In this document: positions 11,697-24,809 of the stretch, piece after piece
Position numbering within the stretch: the first letter of the stretch is position 1
Layout: every line of letters begins with the position of its first letter
Assembly (NCBI GenBank): GCA_900155495.1
Contig: FTLJ01000619.1
Coordinates: 1-64,000 of the forward strand
DNA: 64,000 bases
Direction of reading: 5' to 3'
Source of the DNA: Porogramme epimiltina
Lineage: Eukaryota; Basidiomycota; Agaricomycetes; Polyporales; Polyporaceae
Position numbers and translations under genes: made by a program
The notes under the pieces: generated by a model
Told to the model about the DNA's origin: nothing
Seen by the model: the letters and a program-made list of their open reading frames with translations, nothing else
Databases searched by the model: none

Positions 11697-13864
11697 ATGT
11701 CGAGCAGGACCATGACAACATTTCTGACAGATTTCCCTTTCCCAGCTGGCATCATCATTGCGTTCTCCCTTATCCTACTCTCATATGTGTACCACCTAAC
11801 TGCCTGGAAACAGCGTATGCAAGGTCGGCCCTTCCCGCCCGGTCCGCCTCCTCTCCCGCTGGTAGGAAATCTGTTCGATGTACCCACCGTCAAGATGTGG
11901 GAAGGCTACCGTAGCCTCGCTGAGAAGTATGGTAAGTAAATATTTGAAGTACGTGTATCATCTCACTGACCTGTTATCCGTTGTGCATGCGCATTTACAG
12001 GAGACGTCGTTCACCTACGCGTTCTCGGACAATCCATTCTCGCGCTAAATAGCTCGGACGCTATCTTCGAATATCTCGACAAACGATGCGCAACTACTTC
12101 TAGTCGAACTCCGACCCCCTTAGTGGACTTGTAAGTCTTGTATATACATCGTATTCTGATCGAATTTTGAGCCCCCTCTGTCGTGCAGGATCGGCCAAAG
12201 TTCGCTTCTTGTGTTCATGCCGTACGGCGCACGCTGGAAGCGTTTTCGACGAGCATTTTGGCAACATTTCCAACCAAGCGTCGTTTCAGATTATGAGCCA
12301 GTGCAACTTTCCGCCACCCATACATTTCTGTACAAGCTCCTTACTCGGCCTACACAATCGGAAGCGCACATCAGGCAGTACGTCACACTTTGTCATGTTC
12401 GCCTGAGTACTTTTACGCTTGTGCTCATCGATTTATATTGCAGTCTGTTCTCTGCAATCATGTTAAATGTCCTCTATGATCTCAATGTCACATCTGGGAA
12501 CGATGAACACGTCCGCAACGTGGAATCCGCACTCGCCAAGATGTCGGAGGTGTTTGTGCCCGGCAGGTTTGCCGTCGCATTCTTCCCCTTCCTACGCCAT
12601 GCACCGGCGTGGTTCCCGGGATCAGGTAAACAGAAAGCCTTAGCTGATTGCAAACCGATCCTATGGAGAATGGAGCACAATCCCTATATTCACGTGAAGA
12701 AAGTCATAGTAAGCGTTACCTGGTATTGACTGAGGTTTTATCACTAAACGTCCACGTTCTTGCAGGAAGATCAAGGAGATTCGCCTTCCGTCGTAGGGAA
12801 GCTAATCGCAGAAATAGCATGCTCGAAGCCGGAGTCGGTGCATGATAAAGAAGATGCGGAAGTAATTGCGCGGAGTACGGGCAGTGCAGCCTTCGCAGGT
12901 GTGTTCAAGGTTCAAATGTTCTCCTAGCCCAAAATGTATTGCTCACTCGAAATATAACATAACAGCCGGGTCAGACACAGTAAGACCTGCTCTCGGTTAT
13001 CGTCTATAGGTGCTGAACACAAATTTGCTTCTTTAGACTACCTCCACTCTCCAAGGAGCCCTTCTAGCTCTCTCGTTGAATCCGGATGTCGTCAGGAAAG
13101 CTCACGAAGAGCTTGACTCGGTCGTTGGGCTTCACCGCCTCCCTCTATTCAAGGACCTCGACTCGCTAGTGTATGTCAATGCGATAGTCAAGGAGGCACT
13201 CCGGTGGCACAACGCCCTTCCAATCGGCGTCCCGCACTCTACAACCTCTGATGACGAATTCCGCGGGTACTTCGTTCCCTCCGATACTATGCTAATTCCT
13301 AATATATGGTAAGCATCGTGTCTATCCACTCGACATCACTTTTGAGTCCTAATCACACATGCGGCGCCAAGGGCGTGCATGCACGACCCAGATGTGTACC
13401 CGGACCCCAACGCATTTCGCCCAGAGAGATTCATCATGAAGAGCGGGGAGATCAACCCGGACGTGCGCGACCCGATGGATTTCGTGTTCGGGTTTGGAAG
13501 AAGGTACGTCATCCCGGAGCTCGCGTACGTTTCCACCCTGATACCTTGCGATACCTCGCCACGTAGAATCTGTCCTGGACGTCACTTTGCTCAGTCCACT
13601 CTCACGATAGCCCTCGCGTCATTTCTGCACGTTTTCGACATAGGACCTCCGCTAGACGAAAAGGGTAATCCCATCACGGTCGTTCCCGCGATGACTGGAT
13701 CCGGCATGATTTCGTACGTCCTCCGTTTAGGCTTTCAAGATAACCTTCTGACTCGGTTGGCCGACGCCCACTTGCGTAGGTACCCCGCAGATTGCCGATA
13801 CTCATTCAAGCCACGCTCGCCTGATGCGGAAGCTCTCATTCGTGCGCATGCGGCAATGTTTTGA
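11697..13864 (+). CDS. Cytochrome P450 monooxygenase, copy 2
   Basis: Exons 11697-11931, 12001-12130, 12189-12377, 12444-12708, 12766-12898, 12966-12979 (14 nt), 13037-13308, 13372-13503, 13567-13864. Microsomal P450: N-terminal membrane anchor, hinge GRPFPPGPPPLPLVGN, C-helix YGARWKRFRR, I-helix AGSDTT spread over the 14-nt exon and its neighbours, ExxR in KEALRW, FRPERF, and haem loop FGFGRR/ICPGR with the Cys ligand. The reading is open throughout. Near the C-terminus, 13725-13790 (66 nt, GT...AG, in frame) may be a further intron; removing it gives a tail like that of copy 3 (CRYSFKPRS). The substrate cannot be read from sequence. The two intact copies lie in tandem downstream of the ABC exporter, which fits joint detoxification or secondary metabolism, but this is inference. 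Confidence 0.88.
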
Positions 13865-14737
13865 GTTTCCCATGCTTCAATATCCCGCGCTCTGAGTTGG
13901 TTGTGTAGGATAAAAAGATGGCCTTTCTGCTATATGACAGTTGCTTGCTCATAGGAAATCTATTCTTAAAGTTTGTGGGCTGTGTTTTGTGCTGAATAAC
14001 GAACATCTCGAAACGCACATGGATCGTTTGCAAGAAGTTACGCTGGTGAGTCCGCTGTCACGTCTAGTCTTGCGAGAATCCTTCGGGCTCATCGATACAC
14101 ACCAGACAGCGACCTCCTCTCAGATGAGCTGCTCCCTTACGTGTGGTATGTTTTCTTCTATCTGCATAGTACGTAGTGATTCTCAGGCACTTCCCGATCA
14201 GAAGAACCACAGCACGCGATTGTCGGTACGCCTGATTTACAATGTGCGCGGAGGACGCTCCGCTTCTGCAGATGAAGAAACCTCCTTCCGGCGCCGAATC
14301 TGCCCCGGTATAGTGGTGATACAAGCACTGCGGTGTGCCTCGGCTAAACTCTCCCGTGCGATACTTGGCGAAGACCCTCGGGAAAGGGTCATTCGCGCTC
14401 TGTTCATGTGTCAGCCCCTCCACCCATCGGAGATAGGAGAGTTCTCCATGCATGACGAGCTTCAAAAGCGGCGCCGAAGAACACCGTGTCTGTCCACCGT
14501 TTGAACTCGGTTGCAAAAGCGAGGTGAAAGTTCCCCGCTTACCATCAAAACGCCAGCAATTGTCAATAGGGTATCTCCCAAGCGGCGGCATCGGAGCATG
14601 AATGTCCACTCCGGATGGTATATGCCATGACGGCGGGGGCGTTTCACCAGTCTCGACGTTGGTTTTAAAAGAGCACAGTGCTCGACTGACCTAAGTAGCT
14701 ACGCACGGAGAGCTACCCTCACCACACCTCTCTGACG
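13865..14737. other. Intergenic region between P450 copies 2 and 3
   Basis: About 870 nt. Long open frames overlap on opposite strands here (roughly 13941-14504 plus and 14064-14609 minus), but neither has a recognisable motif or exon pattern. A TTTTAAAA block at 14663-14670 lies about 70 nt before the next ATG and could serve as a promoter element. Confidence 0.45.
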
Positions 14738-16809
14738 ATGTTCAGCGCCATTGCGATATCTCTCCTGGTAATATTCTACCTCCGTCGTCTTGCGCTATGG
14801 CAAAGGCGTACTCGTGGAAGACCTCTCCCTCCAGGCCCGCGGTCCTTCCCACTTATAGGCAACATGTTCAGTATGCCGATCTCCAGAATATGGCTGGGGT
14901 ACCGCGAGCTGTGCTCAAAATATGGTGAGCGTATCCTCAAGAGGTATATCAGTCATTACGAATGCCTGACTCCTATTTCGAATAGGGAATATCGTTCACA
15001 TGAACGTGCTTGGGCAGTCTATTGTCATCCTCGGCAGCGAAGACGTTATCTTCGAGTACCTTGAAAAGCGCTCTGCCAACACCTCTGACAGGAAACAGAC
15101 CCCTATCCTCGAGATGTGAGTGACTTAATACCTACCGTTCTTGATCACTTTGGATTCTTATTCAGATGCATTACCAGCGCCGGACTGGACACGCTCTTCG
15201 CGTTCATGCCCTATGGACAAGGATGGCGGCGCTGTCGTCGGGCGTTTTGGCAGCAATTTTACCCTAGTGCACTTCCGGAGTATCGCCCCGCACAGCTTAC
15301 GACGGCACACAAGCTCCTCTCGAAGCTCCTCAAGGACTCGGAGGGCTGCGAGGGTCACATTCGATAGTGAGTTTTTCTGCTTTCGACAACTTGCGTGTCC
15401 CCTTTGACCTCACTGGACGTTGGATACTTCCGCGCACCCAGCATGTTCGCAACCTTGCTCATGAAGATCGTGTATGACATTGACGTCGCCGACGAGAACG
15501 ACAAGCACATAGCGATGATGGAGGACGCCGTGAGTGCGGGTTCTGCCGCGCTTGTTCCAGGAAAGTGGCTCGTGGAGCTGCTTCCATTCCTTCGCCACGC
15601 CCCGGCATGGTTCCCCGGCTCTGGGTCCCAGCCGTTCTTCGAGGAGTGTAGGAGATTGTTCTACACATTGGAGAATGTCCCGTTCGAGCATACCAGATCC
15701 CTCGTCGTAAGTCCTATTTAACTCTCGTTTTCCGTATCTAATAATACGTTGCACATCTACATGTCGTCATTGGTACAGGAGCAAGGCGGGTCACATTCGA
15801 TTGTTGGAAAACTGCTGTCGGAGTTGGGCAACTCGGGCAATCTATCTCAAGAAGAATTCGCGAAGGAGGAAAAGGTTGCGAAGCTAGTAGGAACGGTTGC
15901 GTTTGAAGGTGCGCCACGACCACTCTCTCTCCGATAAACGGGCTTATTCAAGTGTTCCATTACTGCAGCTGGAACGGATACTGTAAGTGCCAGTTGCCGA
16001 TCGGAGTGCCAAAGAGCCGACGTTGTTTTGGCTGTCATCGCAGACGTATGCCACGCTCGTAGCGATCGTTGTAGCGCTTTCGTTGCATCCCCGCGTCCTA
16101 AAGGCAGCACAAGCTCAACTCGATGCGGTTGTCGGTCCGCACAGGCTCCCTGTCTTTGCAGATCAAGATTCGCTCGTTTATATTACCGCAATCATCAAAG
16201 AGGCACTGAGATGGCACGTTGTCCTGCCGTGTTCTTTACCGCATTGCACCACCGAAGACGACGAGTTCGGGGGATACTTCATCCCTGCAGGCACAGTCCT
16301 TATGCCCAATACTTGGTGCGTGTCATTTATTCGCGAGCGCCATTCCAAACACTATTCTCAACTCTGACACCTTGCTTCCAGGGCCTGCATGCATGATCCA
16401 GCCGTGTACGACAATCCAGAAGAGTTCCGACCTGAACGTTTTATCCATGACGGCAAGCTTGATACAACCGTCCGCGACCCCTTTGCGTTCACCTTCGGCT
16501 ACGGTAGAAGGTTAGTAGGCCCTCACCGATGCTTACACGAGTGCCACAACGTTTGACATACTGAATATCGGTCCTAGAATCTGCCCTGGCCGCTATTTTG
16601 CGCAAGACACGCTCTTCATCACCGTGGCATCCTTGTTACACGTCTTCGATATAGGTCCACCATTCGACGAGCACGGACTTCCAATCAAGATCGTTCCACA
16701 AATGTCTGATGGACTTCTGTCTCATGTTACCGAATGTCGCTGTACTATCAAGCCCAGGTCTGCAGAGGCGGAGGCTCTAATTCGTGCCAATGCGTACTCC
16801 GTGTCTTGA
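14738..16809 (+). CDS. Cytochrome P450 monooxygenase, copy 3
   Basis: Exons 14738-14924, 14986-15115, 15166-15366, 15442-15706, 15779-15908, 15969-15982 (14 nt), 16044-16315, 16382-16510, 16578-16809. The same nine-exon plan as the other two copies, with matching phases. Motifs: N-terminal anchor, GRPLPPGPRSFPLIGN hinge, C-helix GQGWRRCRR, I-helix AGTDT on the 14-nt exon, ExxR in KEALRW, FRPERF, FGYGRR/ICPGR haem loop, and a short C-terminal tail ending KPRSAEAEALIRANAYSVS. No lesion seen. The C-terminal exon has no inserted or intron-like segment after the SHV position, unlike copies 1 and 2, so copy 3 may keep the simpler state. Substrate unknown. Confidence 0.9.
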
Positions 16810-17211
16810 TGGAGCTAAGTGCCATGTCTTGCTCGACTTAGTCTATGTCTATTTGTGGCTCTTCGCAAGTAGTAGGGTACCCATTGTCGCTACCAGTAGT
16901 GTCTGAATTGACAGTGATCTTCCACTTCATTCATACAGTCTGGAACTAGGGAGCCAGTGGAACATATTTGATTAGTACCACAGTGTGGTTTTAACTCAAA
17001 TACCCAACTATGCCACCGGGTTTACTATAGAGCCTACAGTAAGTAGCTGGTCTGCAAATCAATGACGGTCAACTTAGAGAACGAGCGCCAATTGAGCTTG
17101 GCGTGTGGCGCGGACTAAGCACAACCTTGTGTCTGGTCCACGACTCGCTCCGTAGCTTGTCCCTTCTTCTTCTCCATCGCCCAACGCTGTGGCGAACAGG
17201 TCTCTCCCACG
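16810..17211. other. Intergenic spacer, P450 copy 3 to DAD4
   Basis: About 400 nt holding the P450 3' flank and the DAD4 5' region. No other signal seen. Confidence 0.5.
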
Positions 17212-17500
17212 ATGGAAAACCCCCACGCAGAACGCCAGAATGTACTCATCCAGCGGATTATCAAGAACGCTGACAAGTGCACCGAAGCCATCCTCGAACT
17301 CAACCATTGCCTTGAGGTGCGCGTCTTGTGCCTCCGCCCCCTTCGTGGCCTCATATACCCCCGTGTAGCAAATTATACAGGCGGACACCCACGTCAAGGT
17401 CGCAGCAGATCTTGTGTCGAAGTACCGCAAGAACGTACAGTACAACCTCGACGCCACTCGCAGCGCCGAGGATGTCGAACCCCCCGCTCCGTCCTCTTGA
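17212..17500 (+). CDS. DAD4: DASH/Dam1 complex subunit Dad4
   Basis: Join 17212-17316, 17381-17500; 74 aa, close to the 72 aa of the yeast protein. It starts MENPHAERQNVLIQRII, the conserved Dad4 opening (MENPH...QNVL.RII), and continues as one helical chain with hydrophobic spacing, ending in a short acidic, Pro-rich tail. Dad4 is part of the ring-forming DASH complex that couples kinetochores to microtubule ends in the nucleus. The single 64-nt intron keeps phase 0. The start ATG is the only one that gives the conserved N-terminus. Confidence 0.93.
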
Positions 17501-18885
<1,385 letters not shown>

Positions 18886-19190
18886 GATAGCTCGTGAGTG
18901 TAGTCGTGCAGAAAGATACGGGCAGAGTGGCGAGGGTTACAGGAGCCGCGATGAAGGTCGGAGGCAGCCTGCAAGCGTCCCCGCACCTCCTGCAGCAAGC
19001 CAAGTACAGTGGGTCACACGGTGACTACATGTGTGTGATAGTCGGTCACGCTTTTCCGACCGCGCCGGTACCTGGCTTCTCTGCCTTTGTCCAAGGCCTC
19101 TTCGACTGCGAGGGTCGTCAGATCGTTGCCCCCGCCTTTGAGCTCGGAGCTCTTTGAAACCCTGCTTGCCTTTTCCCAAAAACCCTCATT
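18886..19190. promoter_or_regulatory. Divergent promoter region RBX1/TBCC
   Basis: The 305 nt between the two start codons must contain both promoters. No clear TATA box is seen. Confidence 0.45.
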
Positions 19191-20484
19191 ATGGCCGAAA
19201 CGAACCAGGAGCTCACGCAACAATACTACGACCGCACCCAGACTGCGCTCGCCGGTCGGCACCCTCTCTTTCACCGACGCAACGCCAGCTTCTGAATCGA
19301 ACCCTCTCCTGGCAGCGCTCTCGGCGCAGCTGGCGTCTCTCAAAGAGGGCCCCTCCAGTAAGGATGGAGTGGACAAACTCGCCGTGGAGGTTGCGAAGCT
19401 GAGGAAAGATCTGACGGACGCAATCACCTTCCTCCCCAGCTATGATCAGCGACAGTTCGACCAGGTGTGCTATGCTCGTGCTTCCAGCCCTCTCACATCA
19501 TACTGATTGCACAACTTCTCAGCAAATCAAGAAAGTTGAAGGAGAGCTGGAGGCCGCGCGCGCGGCAATGGTTCCCAAGACCAAGTTTGCGTTTAAACGC
19601 AAGGCACCGCAAAAGCCTGCCTCACCGTCACCCCCCTCCGTGCCCCAATCATCATCTGCTCCCGCGCCCACCACTGCTGGGGCTCTAGCACCTATATCGC
19701 CTGACCCAGCCACCACAGGTCTGACCATCTCGGGGCACTCTCGCAGTTATCTCACACGCTCTTCACTGTCTTCTCCGTGGAACACGCCTTCCGATCTCAC
19801 TATATCAGACCTCGACAGTTGTATCGTAAACCTCGTGTCCTCAGAATCGAATCCGTCACCCTTGGACGCTGGCGCCGATGCCTCACAAACTCCTCACTTT
19901 ACGGCACTTCATGTGCGGAACCTATCAAACACGGTCCTCATTCTTCCTGCCATCGGTGGGAGCGCGCTCCTACACGACATGCGGAACTGCGTCATTGCCC
20001 TAGGAAGCCACCAGGTGCGTGGACTGGCGGCTTTCTCCATCCCTACCACACTGCCCTCGCCCGTATCTTGACGTGCCTGGGACGCGCAGCTGACGAACGC
20101 CATCCTTTACTTTCTCCTGCCCAGTTCCGGATGCACACTTCGTCGAGTGTGGATGTGTACATCTCCATCGGGTCGAACCCAATAATAGAGCACTGCTCAT
20201 CAATTCGATTTGCCGACTACCCCGTGGCCTTGAGGCCGCCAGGCTCTGAGGCGGTGCGTCTTCAGTCCTGCGTAGGCGGTCGTGCGGCAGATCAACTGAC
20301 CCGCGTGGTATAGAACGGAGAGAGCAAGTTTCTCTCGGTTCAAGACTTCTCGCACATCCGCCCGACCCCGTCGCCCAACTGGTCAGCGCTTCCAGTTGAA
20401 GGGGCTGTGCGTGCTGATGGCTGGCCTTTGTCTGTGCCGGAATCTGTTCAAGACACGCTACTGGCATTGCTTCCGCCTTCGTGA
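19191..20484 (+). CDS. TBCC: Tubulin-binding cofactor C (TBCC)
   Basis: Join 19191-19254, 19316-19464, 19523-20014, 20125-20253, 20314-20484; 334 aa. N-terminal helical part (MAETNQELTQQYYDRTQ..., then a heptad-like VDKLAVEVAKLRKDL), a Pro/Ser-rich linker, then the right-handed beta-helix C-CAP/cofactor C domain. The latter shows LHDMRNCVIALGSHQFRMH and VDVYISIGSNPIIEHCSSIRF, which match the repeated short strands of the domain. Cofactor C is the GAP-like factor that releases native tubulin dimers from the cofactor D/E supercomplex in the cytoplasm. The first intron has an uncommon donor (GTCGGC); if it is not removed, the ATG at 19191 leads to an early stop, so it is needed. C-terminus ends PPS. 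Confidence 0.88.
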
Positions 20485-21700
20485 CGCCGCCTTGTCAATG
20501 ATCTTCTGGAATACCACTGGTACGAGCCATTTTACTCCCTCAAATTATACTTCTCATTGTTGCTTCCGTAGGTTCCGTGGTTTTGGCGAACCATTAGTTC
20601 CCACTGCCTGTCAAATACCATGCCTGGTCGAGACCTGAATAAAGCTGTGCTCTGCAGCTACTCGCAATAGTAACCCAACCCAAGCTGTTTGTCGCGGAGG
20701 CCGCAATGCAGCACAAAGGCACATCAGGCACGGAGACATTTCCAACACATTTTCGAGAAGTACTGAGAGACGCAACCACGGCCGGGCGCCGGCCGTACAG
20801 CTGAAAACGCGGCTGAGTGTCTTGTCGACCTCAGTGTTTGTCAGTTCGCGTCTTCGCGTCCTCTCCTTATGGAACCGTTGCTAGGTTGGCCTGCTGCGTG
20901 ACGCGGTGATGGTGAAGCCGCATGGGAAAAACGGCGTGGAAGCAAGGGGTGCGGAGGTCGGAATTCATTTTGACTTTCAGCACAGCCTGAATAACACTTC
21001 ACTGAGCCCGAGGTGGCGCCCCCGACGACTGAAACGGGGCGGGTTGAACAGTCCGCAGTCGAAAAAGTTATGAGCGCGCACAGCCTCGAGCACGATCCGG
21101 CGCGCGGCAGGGTATGCGTGTCAATTGTCGAAGTGATTGGAACGCTCGAGTGGCCGTAGCCGAGGCTAGACGGGGAAAACGCCTCGATGGTAGCGCGTGT
21201 GCCCGCGGCGTTCCAGTGGGAGGATTCGCGAATGCAGTCAGCTCGTTGAGAGTCTTATAAGTCCTTCAGGCTCCATAGCCACGCTGGTTTGATCCTGCGG
21301 TGTACGCTTCTCCGGGGCCATCGTCGAGCTTCAGATTCTCATCTCGAGACCTGTGCTGTAACAGTGCGTTCGAGGTCAGCGTTCTCCATATACCCGCTCT
21401 GACAGTGGCTGTCCCGCTGTCTTCTCTTCCATCACCGTCCTCGGCCTCCCCTCCCCCCACCACGAACTCCGGTGTCGGCCTTGGCCCACCGCAACCCTCC
21501 TGCTATCTCCTATCTCCTCTGCTCTTGGCTTCAAGGCCCCGGTGCCCTCCACGCTACGCTGCACACCCGCATCGACTGCGACGCTGCCTACAGTAGCTAC
21601 TCTCACTAGACCTCCGCGCGGGCCAGGCGCCACGAACCTTTACAACAGAACACCCAAGACGAGACGGCCTTTGACACTACAGTAACGTCTTCTCTCAACC
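20485..21700. other. Intergenic region, no gene seen
   Basis: About 1.2 kb of plain sequence after TBCC. No supportable reading frame, repeat or RNA signal is visible. The last few hundred bases are pyrimidine-rich on the plus strand and probably form the 5' region of the next gene. Confidence 0.5.
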
Positions 21701-22739
21701 ATGTCCGGCATTGACGAGCTACTGGCCTGCTGTGGCCTGTGCACCCTCTGCTGCTGCTGTACGTGTCCACCTCCCCGCGGTTCCCCACCAACGCCCTCCA
21801 CGAGCGCGCGCTGACACTCACGCCTCCTCGCGCAGGCCTCGACGCCATACAAAACCAGAACATGTGGTGCTTCATGCGTACGTCCCTCCCCGCTCCGCCC
21901 GTCCCCCACCCCGTCCTCAAGCGCCCACGCCCACGCCCCCCTTCCCCTCCGCGCACGCGCACGCGCGCTCTGCAGGATGCTGCGGGAGCTCCCGCTGGCG
22001 CGTCCGGACCGAGGACGGCTGCTGCTCCTGCCGGCGCACGATGAACGACCACGAGTTCGAGCGCACCGTCGAGGAGCTCTACGCGCCGAACAAGCCCACG
22101 CAGTACCCCGACGGCACTTCGCACGCGCTCGAGCTCCAAGAACGCGGCGGCACCAGCGGCGGCGGGGAGGGGCGGCGCTCGCGCGCGGGCGCGATCGACA
22201 CACAGCCCGGCGCGCGCCCGTCGATGGAGGCCCCGCCCCCGCCCCCAGCGGCGCCACGCGAGAACGAGACGGAGGAGGAGCGCGAGCGGCGCATGCTCGA
22301 CTCGCGGAGCGGCGCGAAGGACCGCACGCGCGAGTGGATCGAGCAGCAGGGCTCCAGCTCCGCCCCCCGCCGGAGCGGCGAGCGCCGGAGGCCGTCGGAC
22401 CCGCCCATCGCGTCGACGACGAACCTGCCCCCCGACGCGGAGGGCGCGCCGCCGATGCCCCAGCCCAAGCCCCACCGCCAGTTGTCGTCCGAGACGCGGC
22501 GGAGCGCGTCCCAGCGCGGTGCTGGTGACGAGGAAGACGGCGACGAGGACGAGGACGACAGGTCGCGCGGGCCGCCGCGCACGGACATCCCCGCCGCACT
22601 CATGCCTGGCCGCAGGCCGTCGATGGGCCGGCCGGCACAGCTCCCCATGCCCGACTTTGGCGAGGGCTTCGCCCCGCAGGCGCATGCGCGCGCGCCCTCG
22701 GGGCCGTCGTCGGACGAGGTTGGGGGAGGGCGGTTGTGA
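21701..22739 (+). CDS. Cys-rich N-terminus plus disordered acidic/Pro-rich protein
   Basis: Join 21701-21758, 21836-21877, 21976-22739; 287 aa. The first 60 residues carry about 14 cysteines in clusters (LLACCGLCTLCCC, then MWCFMRCCG, then DGCCSCRR), spread over three exons whose junctions fall inside the Cys clusters. The rest is charged and low-complexity (PPPPPAAP, EEERERR, DEEDGDEDEDD), with no fold visible. The start is supported because all three Cys-rich exons join in one frame only from this ATG. The product is not recognised. The Cys clusters could be palmitoylated or bind metal; this is inference. No signal peptide or long membrane segment is seen. Confidence 0.75.
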
Positions 22740-23211
22740 GAGCTGTGGATAGAGGTTCGTCCCGGCTGAGGGGAGGCGCGTTACGGTCATACCCCACCAC
22801 CCATATGCATGCTACTGCTATTGCCACGCTCCTTTGCTCTCTCTCGCTTGTCGATGATATCCCCCCAGGACCTATGCACGCGAAGTACGGACTCCTTCTA
22901 TCTGCTCTCGAGAGTGTATATACGCGTATGCCTAGTGCTTTTGTCTTGCTTTGCAACCTAATCATCGCTCATAACTTGAATGGAGCAGTAATTAGCTCTA
23001 TATTGCAGTGCTCTACATGGATGGTACTAAGGCTACATGCCTCCAAGCCCTCGTAGCCCACTTTTGAGGAGCGTGCATCTAACACAAGACTTAGGTCACG
23101 CCGTTCATATCTACAAGAGAGTGATAGTACTTACCTGCATGAGCACGCGGTGACGTGCATACCCTACCAAAGGCCCTCCGACGTGGCCAAGAAAACCGTC
23201 GAGACTCAGCC
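22740..23211. other. Convergent 3' flanks
   Basis: About 470 nt between two genes that end towards each other. Nothing else seen. Confidence 0.45.
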
Positions 23212-24059
23212 TCAGCTGTCCAACGACTCCTCCCTTACACGCGCTTCCAAAATCTCCACTAGTCTCCCCGCGAGTCCCTCTGTCAGCTGAACAACGCCGT
23301 CCGAGGTGCACAGACGATACGAAGGCATGGGCTGGTATGTCTCCGCAAGAATCTAGGTGCGCACGGATGCATTGCGGGGGGAGGGGGGGATTCGGTGGGG
23401 AAAGAGGGGGAAGAAGACGTGAGGGTACGAATGAAGAACAGCAGCAGGGTCGACGTACCTCGCCGCCCTCGACACGCACGGACGCAACAATGTCATCTGG
23501 GTCGCCGATCCTACCCAGCGCTGGGATATTCCGGTTGTCTGTACCATAGGAACAGGGATGTGGGGGCCAAATAAGCACAACCACGTGCTGCAGACGTAGA
23601 CGGACGCGACGTACCGTGGATGTGCATCCATCCCTCCTGCGTCTGCACCGCGCCAGAGATCTGGATCTCGTCCGCACCGTCCCGTAGAGCAGATTGGATA
23701 GCCTCGTGCAGGAGCTCGCGGAAGCGTTCTGCGGGAACCCCGCGTCAGCCTCGAACGCGCGCGCGTAGCTGCGCGAGGACCAGACACGCACCGTTTTCGA
23801 CGAAGTCGTTCAGCCCCGCGCCGTCCCCCGCGCCGCTCGCGGGGAGCCAGCCGACGACGGACGCGGAGAGTATCGAGGGCGGCGGCGCGGATAGGAAGGA
23901 GAGCGCGAAGATGGGCGTGGTCGCTGAGAGGGAGGTGGGCGGCGTGAAGAGGTGGTAGAAGAGGTCGGGGCGGTCGGGGTCCGGGAAGGTCTCTGCCGCG
24001 GTGCTTGGATGTTGTCGCGCAGGGGAGGGAGTGAAGTGTCTGAGGATATTTAGACGCAT
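23212..24059 (-). CDS. Conserved fungal protein of unknown function, possibly mitochondrial
   Basis: Complement of 23792-24059, 23615-23728, 23459-23538, 23212-23352; 200 aa from the ATG at 24059, or 257 aa if the upstream in-frame ATG at 24230 is used. I recall a fungal family of this shape but know no function for it. Characteristic blocks are RPDLFYHLF, SASVVGWLPA, LNDFVENERFRELLHEAI, ADEIQISGAVQTQEGWMHI, RNIPALGRIGDPDDIVAS and TYQPMPSYRLCTSDGVVQL. The N-terminus is basic and hydroxylated (RLNILRHFTPSPAR), which could be a mitochondrial presequence. The extended start adds another Arg-rich stretch. All junctions keep phase and the C-terminus (EESLDS) is open to the stop. Confidence 0.8.
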
Positions 24060-24230
24060 GGTATGGGGATGTCTTGAAGACGGTTGTCGCGCAGACTGTG
24101 CGTGGAGGACATAGGTAGCGGGAGCGGGGAGATGGATGGCTCGTCGGTGGATGGGGAGACCTAATGGCTTATGACCCGGGGCAGACCTTAGGAGACCGGG
24201 CATACGGTTGCGCAGAGATATAGTAGCCAT

Positions 24231-24809
24231 TATAGAGGGTCTAGTCTATGGTGCAGCCAGGTTGGAAGAGGTAGGGGAGTTGGACGTTCAGACGTTCGGG
24301 GGTGGAGGAGGGTCCTCCGTCACCGTGCGGCGCCACCGTGGTTGAGGCGCTGGCCGCGGTAATGCACGTGAGGAACACACCACGTCCTATGATGCAACCG
24401 CTGGCGATGCTTTTCGTGGAAATGGGTAGTACGAGAGGTGCGGCAATGAGGCGGCGAATTCTATGCCAAAGACATCATTTTACATCATCGTGCCAGCAAC
24501 GCGGCAGGGTTTAGGATACGTCATAGGAGTAGCGACTTGTCCAAGTTCGCACAAACTTCCGACGCTCTAGCGACCTCGGGGTTGGTCACTCCTTTGGATG
24601 CGGACACCGGAAACACCACAATGGGAGACTGAACGATGGATGCTGCTGGGTCACATAGGTATTCGGAAGCCGAAAGGACAAAGGTACTTGAGGCCGCCCA
24701 GAGAAGCTTCACTATCACCACGGGAAAGACGCTGTTACCATTCAGTGAGCCAACGTGCCAGGAGGCGGCCCGAATGATAACTTACAGTTTGACAGGCTGT
24801 GGCACAACT
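24231..24809. other. Intergenic spacer
   Basis: About 580 nt holding the 5' region of the unknown-function gene and the 3' flank of the small Cys-rich gene. No other signal. Confidence 0.45.

Noticed and set aside
13941..14609. 187-codon plus and 181-codon minus frames between P450 copies
   Set aside because: They overlap each other on opposite strands, have no family motif and no supporting splice pattern.
21606..22790. 394-codon and 319-codon minus-strand frames
   Set aside because: Antisense shadows of the disordered Cys-rich-headed gene, whose spliced frame is better supported.
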